Positions 48,356-60,033 are shown, numbered from the stretch's first letter. The stretch is 64,000 nt of DNA from Aeromonas hydrophila subsp. hydrophila ATCC 7966 (GCF_000014805.1 NC_008570.1:3725001-3789000), one strand, 5' to 3'. Notes: generated by a model not told the origin, from the sequence alone. Translations and numbers: made by a program.

Positions 48356-48520
48356 AAAAAAAAGCCACCCGAAGGTGGCTGAAAAAGATGACGGAACTTT
48401 CCTAGAGCAAAGCATTCAGCGGGAACAGGTTGCTTCCCGTCACCCAATGAGGAATACACGAACCGTGCCAACTCGGCAAAGTCTGCCTCCTCCACCACAC
48501 TGCATGGGCAAACCACGACA
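48356..48520 (-). ncRNA. Second candidate small RNA on the minus strand
   Basis: A terminator (AGCCACC-TTCG-GGTGGCT followed by TTTTTTTT; 48356-48380) has no gene upstream of it on the minus strand except the prmA promoter region. The intervening sequence folds with TGACGG...CCGTCA pairing. The 5' end (48520) is approximate, and the region also overlaps the divergent prmA leader. No known RNA family recognised. Confidence 0.35.
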
Positions 48521-48576
48521 GCACACGCCCATGATGATAGAATCCCGCGGTTTCACATTTATGAAGAGTCGACGCC

Positions 48577-49455
48577 ATGCCCTGGATACAAATTCGAATC
48601 AACGCCACTGCCAAGACCGCAGACAAGGTGAGCAACATGCTGCTGGGGCGTGGTGCCCAGGCGGTGACCTTTATGGATGCCAAGGATGTGCCCGTCTATG
48701 AACCCATGCCGGGCGAAACCCCGCTGTGGGGCGAGACCGAAGTAATGGGGCTGTTCGACGCCGAAACCGATCCGGCACCCACCATCGCCTTCTTCCAGCA
48801 GATCTTCGGTGAAGACGTGGGCTACAAGGTGGAGCAGCTGGAAGACAAGGACTGGGTGCGCGAGTGGATGGATCACTTCCACCCCATGCAGTTCGGCGAG
48901 CGGCTGTGGATCTGCCCGAGCTGGCGCGACGTGCCGAACCCCGATGCGGTCAACGTCATGCTGGACCCGGGTCTGGCCTTCGGTACCGGTACCCACCCCA
49001 CCACTGCGCTCTGCCTGCAGTGGCTGGACGGGCTGGATCTGGCCGGTAAAACCGTGGTCGACTTTGGCTGCGGCTCCGGCATCCTCGGCATCGCCGCCCT
49101 GAAACTGGGCGCCGCCCGGGTCATCGGCATCGACATCGATCCGCAGGCCATCCAGGCCAGCCGTGACAACGCCGAGCGCAATGGCGTCGCCGATCAGATA
49201 GAGCTCTACCTGCCGGCGGATCAGCCGCAAGATGTCGAAGCAGACGTGGTGGTCGCCAACATCCTGGCCGGCCCGCTGCGCGAACTGGCGCCGCTTATCG
49301 CCGGCCACGGCAAAGCGGGCAGCCTGATGGCCCTCTCCGGTGTGCTGGAAAGCCAGGCGCCGGAGCTGGAGACCATCTACGGCCAGTGGTTCGAGATGGA
49401 CCCGACCGCCGTCAAGGAAGAGTGGTGCCGGCTCTCCGGCCGTAAACTCGGCTAA
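48577..49455 (+). CDS. prmA: Ribosomal protein L11 methyltransferase
   Basis: PrmA trimethylates ribosomal protein L11. The 292-residue product starts [18 protein letters not shown] and has the SAM site [30 protein letters not shown], with the catalytic-site [15 protein letters not shown]. The N-terminal domain (about 1-55) that recognises L11 is present. In E. coli it follows panF and precedes dusB-fis; neither dusB nor fis is downstream here. Confidence 0.97.
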   Translation: MPWIQIRINATAKTADKVSNMLLGRGAQAVTFMDAKDVPVYEPMPGETPLWGETEVMGLFDAETDPAPTIAFFQQIFGEDVGYKVEQLEDKDWVREWMDHFHPMQFGERLWICPSWRDVPNPDAVNVMLDPGLAFGTGTHPTTALCLQWLDGLDLAGKTVVDFGCGSGILGIAALKLGAARVIGIDIDPQAIQASRDNAERNGVADQIELYLPADQPQDVEADVVVANILAGPLRELAPLIAGHGKAGSLMALSGVLESQAPELETIYGQWFEMDPTAVKEEWCRLSGRKLG

Positions 49456-49476
49456 GCGGCACTTGCCAAACTATCA

Positions 49477-49509
49477 ACGGGGCTCCCACACGGGAGCCCC
49501 GTCTGTTTT
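49477..49509 (+). terminator. Intrinsic terminator after prmA
   Basis: An 11-bp stem (ACGGGGCTCCC/GGGAGCCCCGT, 4-base loop) followed by CTGTTTTC, 21 bp after prmA. Confidence 0.85.
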
Positions 49510-49650
49510 CAACTCGCCGGCAGCCACCTCTCTGGTGCCGTTACCCAGCGCCATCCACACTCGCACGGCAATCAGTGCTCATTTGACCACACAGCTCACC
49601 CCGTTTCCGGTAGGATAGGCCGCCAGTCCCCCTTGCGACACGGAGTGCTT

Positions 49651-50628
49651 ATGCGGATTGCCATACTGGATGACTATCAGGATCAGGTGCGTCATCTGCC
49701 CTGCTTTACCCGCCTAGCGGGCCACGACGTCACCATCCTCACCCAAAGCGAACCTGACCCCGAGCGCCTTGCCGCCAAGCTGGCAGGGGTGGAGGCGCTG
49801 GTACTGATCCGCGAGCGCACCCGCATCGACGAGGCGTTGCTGCGCAGGCTCCCCTCCCTTCGGCTCATCAGTCAGACCGGCAAGATCAGCCAGCATATCG
49901 ACCCCCTCCTGTGTCAACGCCACGGGGTGGCCGTCGCCGAAGGCATCGGCAGCCCGGTGGCACCCGCCGAGCTCTGCTGGGCGCTCATCATGGCCGCCTC
50001 CCGCCACCTCCCGGCCTATTGTCATGCCCTCGCCCAGGGGCAGTGGCAGCAATCCGGCACACTGGGGCTGGGCCGTACCTTGCAGGGGCTGACGCTCGGC
50101 ATCTGGGGCTACGGCAAGATTGGCAGACTGGTGGCCGGTTACGGCCGGGCCTTTGGCATGTCGGTGCTGATCTGGGGCAGCGAGGGCTCCCGCCAGCAGG
50201 CCGAGCGGGATGGCCATGCCAGCGCCTCCGACAAGGAGGCCTTCTTTCGTGACGCCGACATCCTCTCTTTGCATCTGCGCCTGCACGAGGCAACCCATGG
50301 CTGTGTGACCCGCGCCGATCTCGCGCGGATGAAGGCCGACTCCCTGCTGGTCAACGTCAGTCGGGCTGAGCTTGTCGAGCCGGGCGCCCTTTATGCTGAA
50401 CTCGCCGCCAACCCCACCCGGCGCGCAGCGCTCGACGTGTTCGACGCAGAGCCTGCCACGGCGCAAAGCGAGCCTTTGCTGCGCCTGCCCAATGTGCTGG
50501 CCACCCCTCATCTCGGTTATGTGGAGCGCAACAGCTACCAGCTCTACTTTCAGGCCGCCTTTGACAATCTGATTGCCTTTGCCGAGGGCAGGCCGACCAA
50601 TCTGGTGCTGCCCGTAGCGGGCCGCTGA
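49651..50628 (+). CDS. D-2-hydroxyacid dehydrogenase family protein
   Basis: A 325-residue NAD-dependent reductase. The Rossmann motif is [23 protein letters not shown], with [18 protein letters not shown] (catalytic Arg region), [10 protein letters not shown] and [12 protein letters not shown] (catalytic His). CGGAG lies 5 bases before the chosen ATG 49651, [13 protein letters not shown]; a longer frame adds 6 codons. The substrate is unknown. It is in a single-gene unit between terminator and maa. Confidence 0.88.
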   Translation: MRIAILDDYQDQVRHLPCFTRLAGHDVTILTQSEPDPERLAAKLAGVEALVLIRERTRIDEALLRRLPSLRLISQTGKISQHIDPLLCQRHGVAVAEGIGSPVAPAELCWALIMAASRHLPAYCHALAQGQWQQSGTLGLGRTLQGLTLGIWGYGKIGRLVAGYGRAFGMSVLIWGSEGSRQQAERDGHASASDKEAFFRDADILSLHLRLHEATHGCVTRADLARMKADSLLVNVSRAELVEPGALYAELAANPTRRAALDVFDAEPATAQSEPLLRLPNVLATPHLGYVERNSYQLYFQAAFDNLIAFAEGRPTNLVLPVAGR

Positions 50629-50701
50629 TCACGGTTATCCGGCGGCCGGACCGCTAACATGTGAACCCCATGCGCCACCAAGGCAAGCCACAGGAGCAGC
50701 C

Positions 50702-51265
50702 ATGACCGAGTACGACAAGATGATCGCCAGCCAGCCCTACAACTGCATGGCGCCGGAACTGGATCTGTTGCGCCGGGAGACGGCCCGCCTGTACCGCCGC
50801 TTCAATCGCAGCGACGAGGAGAATGAACAGCTGGCGCTGCTGCAGCAGATCGTCGGCGAGCTGGCCCAGGGGGCCTTCATCTGCCCGCCCCTCTACTGCA
50901 CCTATGGCCGCCACATCCACCTTGGCGAGCGCAGCTACATCAACATGGGGGCCACCCTGCTGGACAACGCCCCCATTCGCATCGGTGCCGAGGTGATGAT
51001 CGGGCCGAACGTGCAGATCTACACCGCCGCCCACGCGCTGGACGCCGATGAACGGATCCAGGGGGTCGAGACCGCGCTGCCGGTCACCATCGAGGACAGG
51101 GTCTGGATTGGCGGCGGTGCCATCCTGCTGCCCGGCGTCACCATAGGGCGGGAGGCCATCGTGGGCGCCGGAGCCGTGGTCACCAAAGACGTGCCAGCCG
51201 GCGCCCGGGTGGTAGGCAACCCGGCCCGCGTGTTGCCCGCCAAAGGCAAGACGCCGGTAAGCTAG
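50702..51265 (+). CDS. maa: Maltose O-acetyltransferase (Maa/NodL type)
   Basis: Acetylates maltose or other sugars from acetyl-CoA. The 187-residue product has the Maa N-terminal domain ([26 protein letters not shown]) and left-handed beta-helix hexapeptide repeats, including [44 protein letters not shown] with the catalytic His, and VGNPARV. The family is broad, so the substrate remains open. Confidence 0.88.
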   Translation: MTEYDKMIASQPYNCMAPELDLLRRETARLYRRFNRSDEENEQLALLQQIVGELAQGAFICPPLYCTYGRHIHLGERSYINMGATLLDNAPIRIGAEVMIGPNVQIYTAAHALDADERIQGVETALPVTIEDRVWIGGGAILLPGVTIGREAIVGAGAVVTKDVPAGARVVGNPARVLPAKGKTPVS

Positions 51266-51302
51266 CAGCTGCACCGGACGCTACGGAATTAAGGGAAGCG
51301 GC

Positions 51303-51616
51303 ACCTGCAAAGCGCCAACAAAAATGAAGCCCAACGCCATCAAGACCATGATGGCCTGTAAAAAGGTGACCTTTCCGGTCCTAGGAGGTTGAGAGTACCG
51401 ACACCTGAAAAGCGCCCATAAAAATGAAGCCCAATATCATCAAGACCATAATGGCCTGTAAAAAGGAGACCTTTCCGGTCCTAGGAGGTTGAGAGTGCCA
51501 ACACCTGCAAAGCACCCATAAAAATGAAGCCCAATGTCATCAAGACGTTGGGCTGTAAAAAGGTGCTACGGAATTGCGACTCTCATCGCAGAAAATTAGA
51601 AGGGGTCACCTTCTAA
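51303..51616 (+). repeat. About 3 tandem 100-bp repeats with conserved short frames
   Basis: Units start at 51303, 51403 and 51503, with exactly 100-bp spacing. The first two are about 90% identical by eye. Each contains ATGAAGCCCAA at 51324, 51424 and 51524 and a frame read as MKPNAIKTMMACKK..., MKPNIIKTIMACKK... and MKPNVIKTLGCKK.... The first two stop at a TGA after LGG; the third is diverged and stops at 51614. An 11-base direct repeat GCTACGGAATT flanks the array (51280-51290 and 51565-51575). No good ribosome-binding site precedes the ATGs. Confidence 0.9.
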
Positions 51617-51638
51617 ACTGGCACAGGGATATTAACGA

Positions 51639-51656
51639 GGCGCAAACGTTTTACAT
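51639..51656. promoter_or_regulatory. Orphan PurR-box-like sequence
   Basis: GGCGCAAACGTTTTACAT closely resembles the PurR consensus ACGCAAACGTTTTCGT (core match). It has no gene start directly beside it, so function is doubtful. Confidence 0.3.
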
Positions 51657-51768
51657 AGCGTAATAAACCAGGATTGAGAACGGCATCTCACTATTTAAAA
51701 AATTCCCTGCCAGCCACGGCATCCCTCTTGGCAATCTTCCAAATATCAGTACAGCCCGCCACCAGAAA

Positions 51769-51796
51769 CAAAAAAGCCCTGACGAGTCAGGGCTTT
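51769..51796 (-). terminator. Intrinsic terminator after the nitroreductase gene
   Basis: On the minus strand AAAGCCCTGAC-TC-GTCAGGGCTTT is followed by TTTGTTT, 18 bp after the gene stop. Confidence 0.88.
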
Positions 51797-51813
51797 GCCG
51801 GTCATGAAGCAGA

Positions 51814-52362
51814 CTAGAAGCGGCGCACGAACTCGCTCACCGGCAGCTCGCGCAGCTTGCGGGCCTCCAGCATGGGGGTACCAAGGTAGAGGAAGCCCAC
51901 CAGCTGATCCTCCGGTGTCAGTCCCAACCCTTCATTGATCTGCTCGTCGAAAATGAACCAGCCGGAGCGCCAGATACCGTTGAAGCCCTGGGCCTGGGCC
52001 GCCATCTGCATCGCCATCAGGGCGCAGCCAGCGGAGAGTTCCTGCTCCAGCCGCGGCACCTTGGGATGCTCCTGGTAGCGGGTTGCCACCGCGATCAGCA
52101 GCGGTGCGCGCAGCGGGGCCTCCTGACACTTCTTGATGCTCTCCTCATCCTCGCCGCGACTGCGCGCGGCCTGTGCCAGCAGGGTGCCGAGCCGTTCGCG
52201 CCCCTCCCCTTCGAACAGGATGAACTGCCAGGGGGTCAGGGTGCCGTGATCCGGCGCCCGCAGCCCGGCCTTGAGGATATTGTCGAGTACCTCGCCGCTC
52301 GGGGCGGGCTCGGCCAGGCGGCCACAGGAGTGACGATTCAGTAACAGGTGGAGGGCATCCAT
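51814..52362 (-). CDS. Nitroreductase family protein, YdjA-like
   Basis: An FMN-dependent oxidoreductase of unknown substrate. The 182-residue product has [19 protein letters not shown], the FMN-binding [42 protein letters not shown], and ends [10 protein letters not shown], all matching the short YdjA subgroup. It is followed by a good terminator. Confidence 0.9.
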   Translation of the reverse strand: MDALHLLLNRHSCGRLAEPAPSGEVLDNILKAGLRAPDHGTLTPWQFILFEGEGRERLGTLLAQAARSRGEDEESIKKCQEAPLRAPLLIAVATRYQEHPKVPRLEQELSAGCALMAMQMAAQAQGFNGIWRSGWFIFDEQINEGLGLTPEDQLVGFLYLGTPMLEARKLRELPVSEFVRRF

Positions 52363-52413
52363 GGGCAGTTCCTTGTCAGGGGCTATGATGGCGCTACCTT
52401 AGCACAGCACCAG

Positions 52414-52443
52414 ATGAAGAAAACCCCTGAGCATCAGGGGTTT
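52414..52443 (-). terminator. Intrinsic terminator after fadH
   Basis: On the minus strand AAACCCCTGA-TGC-TCAGGGGTTT is followed by TTCTTCATC, 25 bp after fadH. Confidence 0.8.
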
Positions 52444-52468
52444 GTCGCAATACATGGCGGCCCGTCGA

Positions 52469-54544
<2,076 letters not shown>

Positions 54545-54794
54545 TCAAGCCCGGACCACGACGGCAGAATGGGTGGGCGGCTCACAGGGCCTCCAGTTAA
54601 TTTTTTGTTATCAAACCGAGGCTAGAGTAAAGAATCGAAAATGCTTTTTCAAACAAATGTTTGGACAATTTTTCGGCGAACAGACGTGTTCCGAACAACC
54701 GGGCTCCGATCCTGTCCAAGCGGAAATGGCATTTCACCGGCCAACTGGTTAATAATGGCGCTTCCCTCCCCATTAACAGGGCGATAACGCGACT

Positions 54795-56639
54795 ATGTCT
54801 ATTTTCAAAGGTCTGGGTTGGCTGTTTCGCAGCCTGTGGCGCCTGCTCAATTTCACCCGGCTGATGCTGGTCAATCTGCTGTTTCTCGTCGTGGTCTTGA
54901 TCATCGTCTTCAGCGTCAGCCAGAAAGAGGCTCCCAGCGCCCCCATCGAAGGGGCCCTCACCCTCAATCTCTCCGGCGTGCTGGTGGAACAGCGCTCGCA
55001 GACCGATCCCACGGTGCAGCTGCTGCGCCAGGTGGACAACAGCGACGAGCTGCCCAGCGAGATCGTCCTCTCCGATCTGCTGTGGGCCATCAAAAGCGCC
55101 AAGGATGACGATCGCATCAAGGCGCTGGTGATCAAGCCCCAGGGGCTGCAGGGCACCAGCTTCTCCAAACTGCAGGAGGTGGCGAGCGCCATCGATGCCT
55201 TCAAGGAGAGCGGCAAGCCGGTCATCGCCATGGCCGACTTCTACACCCAGGGCCAATATCTGCTGGCCGCCCACGCCGATCACGTGCTGCTCAACCAGAG
55301 CGGCGCCGTGGTAATCGAGGGGCTCGGCGTCTACCAGACCTACTACAAGTCGGCGCTGGAGAAGCTCAACATCACCCCGCACGTGTTCAAGGTCGGTACT
55401 TACAAGTCTTTCGTCGAACCCTATACCCGCGACGAGATGTCCCCCGAGAGCAAGGAGGCGAACCAGCGCTGGCTGGATCAGCTGTGGCAATCCTATGTGG
55501 CCGACGTAGCCGAGCAGCGCGAAATCGAACCCGACGCCGTGGCACCGGGCAAGGATCGCTTCCTCGAGCTGCTGCGCAAGGCCGGCGGCAACGCCGCCAA
55601 CTACGCCCTCGACAACGGTCTGGTGGATCAGCTGGCGACCCGCGACGAGATGACCCAGGCGGTGATCAAGGAAGTGGGCGAGAGCGATGACCACGGCTGG
55701 AAGGGAGTGGGCCTCAAGGAGTACCTGGCCGCCATTCCGAGCCAGTATCCCCAGAGCGGCAAGGATGAGGTGGGTCTCATCGTCGCCAGCGGCGCCATCA
55801 TGGATGGCGTCCAGCCTGCCGGCACCATCGGCGGCGACAGCCTCGCCGACCTGCTGGCCGATGCCCGCCGCGACGACAAGGTGAAAGCCCTGGTGCTGCG
55901 GGTCGACAGCCCGGGCGGCAGCGCCTTCGCCGCCGAGCAGATCCGCGCCGAGCTGCTGGCCCTCAAGCAGGCCGGCAAGCCGGTGGTGATCTCCATGGGC
56001 AGCTACGCCGCCTCCGGCGGTTACTGGATCTCCGCCGATGCAGACAAGATCTTCGCCTCCCCCACCACCCTCACCGGCTCCATCGGGGTGTTCGGCATGT
56101 TCGCCACCATCGACAAGGCGCTCTCCCAGTACGGGGTGCACACCGACGGCGTCGGCACCACCGACTATGTCGGCGTCGGCCTGACCCGCGCCCTGCCGGA
56201 ACACGTCGGTCAGGCGATCCAGCTGAACGTGGAAGATACCTACCAGCGTTTCGTCGGTCTGGTGAGCAAGGGCCGTGGCCTGAGCCCGGAAGAGACCGAG
56301 AAAGCGGCCGAGGGCCGGGTCTGGACCGGTCAGGATGCCAAGGCGCTGGGACTGGTGGACGAGTTTGGCGATCAGGAGGCGGCCATCAAGGCGGCGGCCG
56401 AGCTGGCCAACCTCAAGGAGTGGCAGGTCACCCCCATCGAGCAGGAAGAGTCAGCCAAAGACAAGTTCCTGCGCCAGCTGTTCGACAGCAGCGCCCAAGT
56501 GCTGGCTTCCCACCTGCAGAACTGGTTGCCGGCCGGGCTTGGCAAGGCGCTGGTGGAGGTAAACCGCAGCCTGGACCCGCTGACCCGCTTCAACGATCCG
56601 CAGGGCACCTACGCCCTCTGCCCGGTCTGTACGCCCTGA
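54795..56639 (+). CDS. sppA: Signal peptide peptidase SppA (protease IV), long form
   Basis: An inner-membrane serine protease that degrades cleaved signal peptides. The 614-residue product has an N-terminal TM helix (LMLVNLLFLVVVLIIVFSV) and two tandem S49 repeats. The catalytic Lys lies near VFKVGTYKSFVEPYTRDEMSPESKE and the catalytic Ser in SMGSYAASGGYWIS, giving the split Ser/Lys active site of E. coli SppA. Normal length. Followed by a strong terminator. Confidence 0.96.
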   Translation: MSIFKGLGWLFRSLWRLLNFTRLMLVNLLFLVVVLIIVFSVSQKEAPSAPIEGALTLNLSGVLVEQRSQTDPTVQLLRQVDNSDELPSEIVLSDLLWAIKSAKDDDRIKALVIKPQGLQGTSFSKLQEVASAIDAFKESGKPVIAMADFYTQGQYLLAAHADHVLLNQSGAVVIEGLGVYQTYYKSALEKLNITPHVFKVGTYKSFVEPYTRDEMSPESKEANQRWLDQLWQSYVADVAEQREIEPDAVAPGKDRFLELLRKAGGNAANYALDNGLVDQLATRDEMTQAVIKEVGESDDHGWKGVGLKEYLAAIPSQYPQSGKDEVGLIVASGAIMDGVQPAGTIGGDSLADLLADARRDDKVKALVLRVDSPGGSAFAAEQIRAELLALKQAGKPVVISMGSYAASGGYWISADADKIFASPTTLTGSIGVFGMFATIDKALSQYGVHTDGVGTTDYVGVGLTRALPEHVGQAIQLNVEDTYQRFVGLVSKGRGLSPEETEKAAEGRVWTGQDAKALGLVDEFGDQEAAIKAAAELANLKEWQVTPIEQEESAKDKFLRQLFDSSAQVLASHLQNWLPAGLGKALVEVNRSLDPLTRFNDPQGTYALCPVCTP

Positions 56640-56653
56640 GCAGCAGCAAACGC

Positions 56654-56683
56654 AAAAAAAACCGCCTTGGGGCGGTTTTTTTT
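56654..56683. terminator. Bidirectional terminator between sppA and the Nudix gene
   Basis: AAAACCGCC-TTGG-GGCGGTTTTTTTT with A- and T-runs on both sides lies between the convergent genes. Confidence 0.9.
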
Positions 56684-56706
56684 ACATCTGCCTCAAGGGG
56701 TCCGAG

Positions 56707-57264
56707 TCACGCCAGCAGGCCGGATTCGTGCCAGTGGTGCAACTCAGCCAGCACCCTGGTCTCCCGCACCGTCCACTGGGGGCAAGGGCCCGCCAGCTGG
56801 GTCTTGTTGGTCTGCAGCGCCTCGGCCAGCTCGAACCAGCCGGGGGTGAAACCGAGCCTTATCTCGTAGGGCTGGGGCTGGGGTTCGCACCAGGCCTCCC
56901 CCACCTGACAGAGGTAGTAGAAGGAGCGGATGCAGTAGGCGTCGTAGTCAGCCTCGCGGGCCGGCCGGTATTCCCGCGTCTCGCCGAGCAGGGCACCGAC
57001 CGCCACCAGCTCGGCGCCGCACTCTTCGCGCAGCTCGCGCGCCAGGGCCGTGCGGTGACACTCCCCGTGCTCGATGCCGCCACCGGGAAACATCAGATCG
57101 CCGTTGACCTGGGAGTGCACCAGCAGCAGCTGGTCGCCGCGCAGCACGACGGCCCTGACGGTGACCCGCTCCAGCTGGCGGCCATCTGTGTTGACCCGAC
57201 CGTGGGTGAGCCGGATGTCGAAAGGGTGCGGCCAGTCGCTGGCCAGAGATTCAATGTGGTTCAT
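56707..57264 (-). CDS. Nudix hydrolase, unknown substrate
   Basis: A 185-residue pyrophosphohydrolase of the Nudix family. The complete Nudix box is GGGIEHGECHRTALARELREECGAEL (fits GX5EX7REUXEEXGU), preceded by VRAVVLRGDQLLLVHSQ. The substrate cannot be predicted. It is immediately upstream (6 bp) of the lipoprotein gene on the same strand. Confidence 0.9.
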   Translation of the reverse strand: MNHIESLASDWPHPFDIRLTHGRVNTDGRQLERVTVRAVVLRGDQLLLVHSQVNGDLMFPGGGIEHGECHRTALARELREECGAELVAVGALLGETREYRPAREADYDAYCIRSFYYLCQVGEAWCEPQPQPYEIRLGFTPGWFELAEALQTNKTQLAGPCPQWTVRETRVLAELHHWHESGLLA

Positions 57265-57270
57265 CAGGGT

Positions 57271-58071
57271 TCAGGGACGATAGGTCCCGCTTTTCAGTTG
57301 TTCGACCAGGGTGGCTGCCTGGCTGTCCAGGCTCTCCTGCTCTTGCTTGCTCAGGGAGTGATAGAGGCTGAAACGGGTGGCCGACACCTCGGCGGCATTC
57401 TGGAACGACTCGCTCACCTTGCCCCACAGATAGGCCTGCCCGTACTGCTTCTGGCCCATGTAGAGGGTGCTGAGGGAGGTGAGGATCCGGCCGTTGACCT
57501 GCTCCCCTTCCCGGTAGAGGGAGAGGGCGTGCTGCATCAGCGCGATGGCCTTTTGCGGCTCACTCTTGGCATAAATGCCGCCGAGCGCCAGTTGCAGCTC
57601 GGGCTCCTCCAGCACGGGTTGCCCCTCCAGCGCAAGAAACTGCTGGCGAGCCAGCTCGTTGGTGTTGTTGGTCCAGTGCCAGAGCAGCAGGTAGGGATCT
57701 GTGGCGTTGCGGGTGGCGGCATCAAGCTGGGCCAGCTGTTCGCCGGCCGCCAGCATCCCCTCCACCCGCGGGCTCTTCTGCTCGCGGGCCCGCTTGTACT
57801 CGATGTTGGTGGAGCGTTCGGCGCATTTGAGATAACGCTCCAGGCTACGCATCAACTCGTACTGGCGCCGCTGCGTCCCCTCCGCCTGCAGGTAGTAGCG
57901 GGCCCGGATGATGTCGCTGCGCTCGTAACGACACCAGCCATCGTCCACCAGATCCTGACAGAGGGCCGGATAATTGGCACAGATGTTGTGGATCCTGTCA
58001 TCGTCACAGGCGGTGAGCAGCAGGCCGCAACAGAGGCCAAACAACAGGGAACGAGCTGGAAAAGGGGTCAT
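57271..58071 (-). CDS. DUF2989-type lipoprotein
   Basis: A 266-residue exported protein with lipobox LLTAC (Cys at about 22; MTPFPARSLLFGLCCGLLLTACDD), so it is probably membrane-anchored. The mature part contains helical repeat-like segments (for example LALGGIYAKSEPQKAIALMQHALSLY), suggesting TPR-like repeats. It is upstream of the Nudix gene. The DUF2989 assignment is by pattern and context; function unknown. Confidence 0.75.
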   Translation of the reverse strand: MTPFPARSLLFGLCCGLLLTACDDDRIHNICANYPALCQDLVDDGWCRYERSDIIRARYYLQAEGTQRRQYELMRSLERYLKCAERSTNIEYKRAREQKSPRVEGMLAAGEQLAQLDAATRNATDPYLLLWHWTNNTNELARQQFLALEGQPVLEEPELQLALGGIYAKSEPQKAIALMQHALSLYREGEQVNGRILTSLSTLYMGQKQYGQAYLWGKVSESFQNAAEVSATRFSLYHSLSKQEQESLDSQAATLVEQLKSGTYRP

Positions 58072-58268
58072 GGTTCATATCTTGTTGGTAACAATTGCAG
58101 CCTGCCATGGCCACCCTTGGCTAGCAAACAGATTACATATCCATTACAATGCGCGCGCCGTATAAGGCCGCGACTGCAGAATAATATAACGAAATATACA
58201 CCCCTACACTGATCTGCATTCGACGAATTTCTATTTGCCCCAACAACGTGAAATAAAGGATCTGGTTA

Positions 58269-59699
58269 ATGACCCACGAGCACTATCTGCAGGCGTGGCA
58301 GGAGAGCCAGGAGCTCGCCGAAGCCATGCAACCCTTGATCGGTCGCCTCTACCGCCAGCAGGGGATCGAGATCACCATCTTCGGCCGCCCGCTGCAAAAC
58401 GCCTCCACCATCGATATCCTCAAGGCCCACCGGGTCGTTCGCCGCCACCAGGGAGCCCCCCTCCCGCTCCAACAGAGCTTTCCCCTGCTGCAAGCCATTC
58501 TGGCCCTGAACCCGACCGCCGCCGAGATCGATCTGGGCAAGCTGGCCGTGGGTTACTGGCAGGATCACCAGAATGAAGCCGGCATCGACGACTACCTGCG
58601 TGCCAAGCTGGCACCGGCCCTGGGTCGCGGCGTGCCGGCCCCCACCGACGTGGTGTTGTACGGCTTTGGCCGCATCGGCCGCCTGCTGGCCCGGCTGCTG
58701 ATCGAGCGCACCGGCGCCGCCAACTCCCTGCGGCTGCGCGCCATCGTGGTACGCGGTGGTCGTGACGGGGATCTGGAGAAACGCGCCAGCCTGCTGCGTC
58801 GTGACTCGGTGCACGGTCCCTTCAACGGCTCCATCGAAGTGGATGTGGAGCGTAGCGCCATCATCGCCAATGGCACCTTCATCCAGGTGATCTACGCAAA
58901 CAGCCCGGCCGACATCGACTACACCGCCTACGGCATTCACGATGCGCTGATCGTCGACAACACCGGGGTCTGGCGTGACGAGGCGGGGCTGTCTGAGCAC
59001 CTCAAGGCGCGCGGCGCCGCCCGGGTGCTGCTGACCGCCCCCGGCAAGGGGGAGATGAAGAACGTGGTGTTCGGCGTCAACCACGAGGTGATCGGGCCCG
59101 ATGACAAGATCATCTCCGCCGCCTCCTGCACCACCAACGCCATCACCCCGGTGCTCAAGGTGATGCAGGACAAGTACGGCATCCGCCACGGCCACGTGGA
59201 GACAGTCCACTCCTACACCAACGACCAGAACCTCATCGACAACTATCACAAGGGCGAGCGCCGCGGTCGCAGCGCGGCCCTCAACATGGTGATGACCAGC
59301 ACCGGCGCCGCCAAGGCGGTGGCCAAGGCGCTGCCCGAGCTCAAGGGCAAGCTGACCGGCAACGCCATCCGGGTGCCCACCCCCAACGTGTCGCTGGCCA
59401 TCATCAACCTGTCGCTGGAACAGACCACCGATCGGGAGAGCCTCAATGCCTATCTGCAGCAGATGGCGCTGAGCTCGGCCCTGCATCGCCAGATCGACTT
59501 CAGCGCCAGCACCGAGCTGGTCTCCTCCGACATGGTGGGCTCCCGTTTTGCGGGCATCGTCGACTCCCAGGCCACCATCGCCGAGGGGGATCACTGCGTG
59601 CTCTACGTATGGTATGACAACGAGTTCGGGTACAGTTGTCAGGTAGTGCGGGTGATGGAGCAGATGGCTGGCGCAGTCCGCCAGGATCTGCCGGTCTGA
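58269..59699 (+). CDS. gap: Glyceraldehyde-3-phosphate dehydrogenase, long form with N-terminal extension
   Basis: A 476-residue GAPDH, longer than the usual ~330 because about 130 residues precede the Rossmann start (VLYGFGRIGRLLARLL). The catalytic Cys is in ISAASCTTNAITP and the active-site His in the HVETVHSYTNDQN region. The NAD-binding and inner domains are complete. Long-form GAPDHs of this type occur in other gammaproteobacteria, where a gluconeogenic role has been suggested. It is followed by a YeaC-like gene. Confidence 0.92.
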   Translation: MTHEHYLQAWQESQELAEAMQPLIGRLYRQQGIEITIFGRPLQNASTIDILKAHRVVRRHQGAPLPLQQSFPLLQAILALNPTAAEIDLGKLAVGYWQDHQNEAGIDDYLRAKLAPALGRGVPAPTDVVLYGFGRIGRLLARLLIERTGAANSLRLRAIVVRGGRDGDLEKRASLLRRDSVHGPFNGSIEVDVERSAIIANGTFIQVIYANSPADIDYTAYGIHDALIVDNTGVWRDEAGLSEHLKARGAARVLLTAPGKGEMKNVVFGVNHEVIGPDDKIISAASCTTNAITPVLKVMQDKYGIRHGHVETVHSYTNDQNLIDNYHKGERRGRSAALNMVMTSTGAAKAVAKALPELKGKLTGNAIRVPTPNVSLAIINLSLEQTTDRESLNAYLQQMALSSALHRQIDFSASTELVSSDMVGSRFAGIVDSQATIAEGDHCVLYVWYDNEFGYSCQVVRVMEQMAGAVRQDLPV

Positions 59700-59739
59700 T
59701 CCCGATTCGTCATGGCTCAATGTGCAAGGAGAAGGCCGG

Positions 59740-60033
59740 ATGTCGTTTCAACAAGGTGAGTTTCTACAAGCAATCAGGCAGATGCCCGCAGAGGTGTACG
59801 AACGCCTCAAGACGGCGGTCGAGCTCGGCAAGTGGCCCGATGGCAAACCGCTCACTGACGAGCAGAAGGCCACTTCCCTGCAGGCGGTGATGGCCTGGCA
59901 GGCGATGCACCTCGACAACCCCGAGCACATGAACATCGGCCGTGACGGCGAGATCGTGATGAAGAGTAAGAGCGAGCTCAAGCGTCAGTATCGCGACGAG
60001 GAAGAGATAGTGCGGGTCGACCTCAACCACTGA
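59740..60033 (+). CDS. YeaC/DUF1315 family protein
   Basis: A 97-residue cytoplasmic protein starting MSFQQGEFLQAIRQMPAEVYERLKTAVELGKWPDGKPL. The pattern Y-RLK-AVELGKWPDG and MAWQAMHLDNPEHMNIGRDG matches DUF1315 (YeaC of E. coli, which neighbours gapA). GGAG lies 8 bases before the ATG. It is 40 bp after gap, probably co-transcribed. Confidence 0.9.
   Translation: MSFQQGEFLQAIRQMPAEVYERLKTAVELGKWPDGKPLTDEQKATSLQAVMAWQAMHLDNPEHMNIGRDGEIVMKSKSELKRQYRDEEEIVRVDLNH

Larger units (their letters stand above)
48062..48576. other. 515-bp gap between the oxidoreductase and prmA
   Basis: No convincing protein gene. It contains two intrinsic terminators oriented for minus-strand transcripts (48181-48211 and 48356-48380), each with no coding gene before it, which suggests two small RNAs. 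Short reading frames that overlap them (for example 48164-48415, minus) look like by-products. The prmA promoter is presumably at the right end. Confidence 0.65.
51266..51813. other. 548-bp gap between maa and the nitroreductase gene, containing tandem repeats
   Basis: Holds the 100-bp tandem repeat array (listed separately), a PurR-box-like sequence CGCAAACGTTTT at 51641-51652, and the terminator at 51769-51796. I see no normal-sized gene. Confidence 0.7.

Noticed and set aside
48164..48516. Two minus-strand frames of 83 and 92 codons in the 48-kb gap
   Set aside because: They overlap terminator hairpins, have no ribosome-binding site fit, and contain no family pattern.
51303..51616. CRISPR array
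   Set aside because: Units are 100 bp and nearly identical through their whole length, with no variable spacers and no cas genes.
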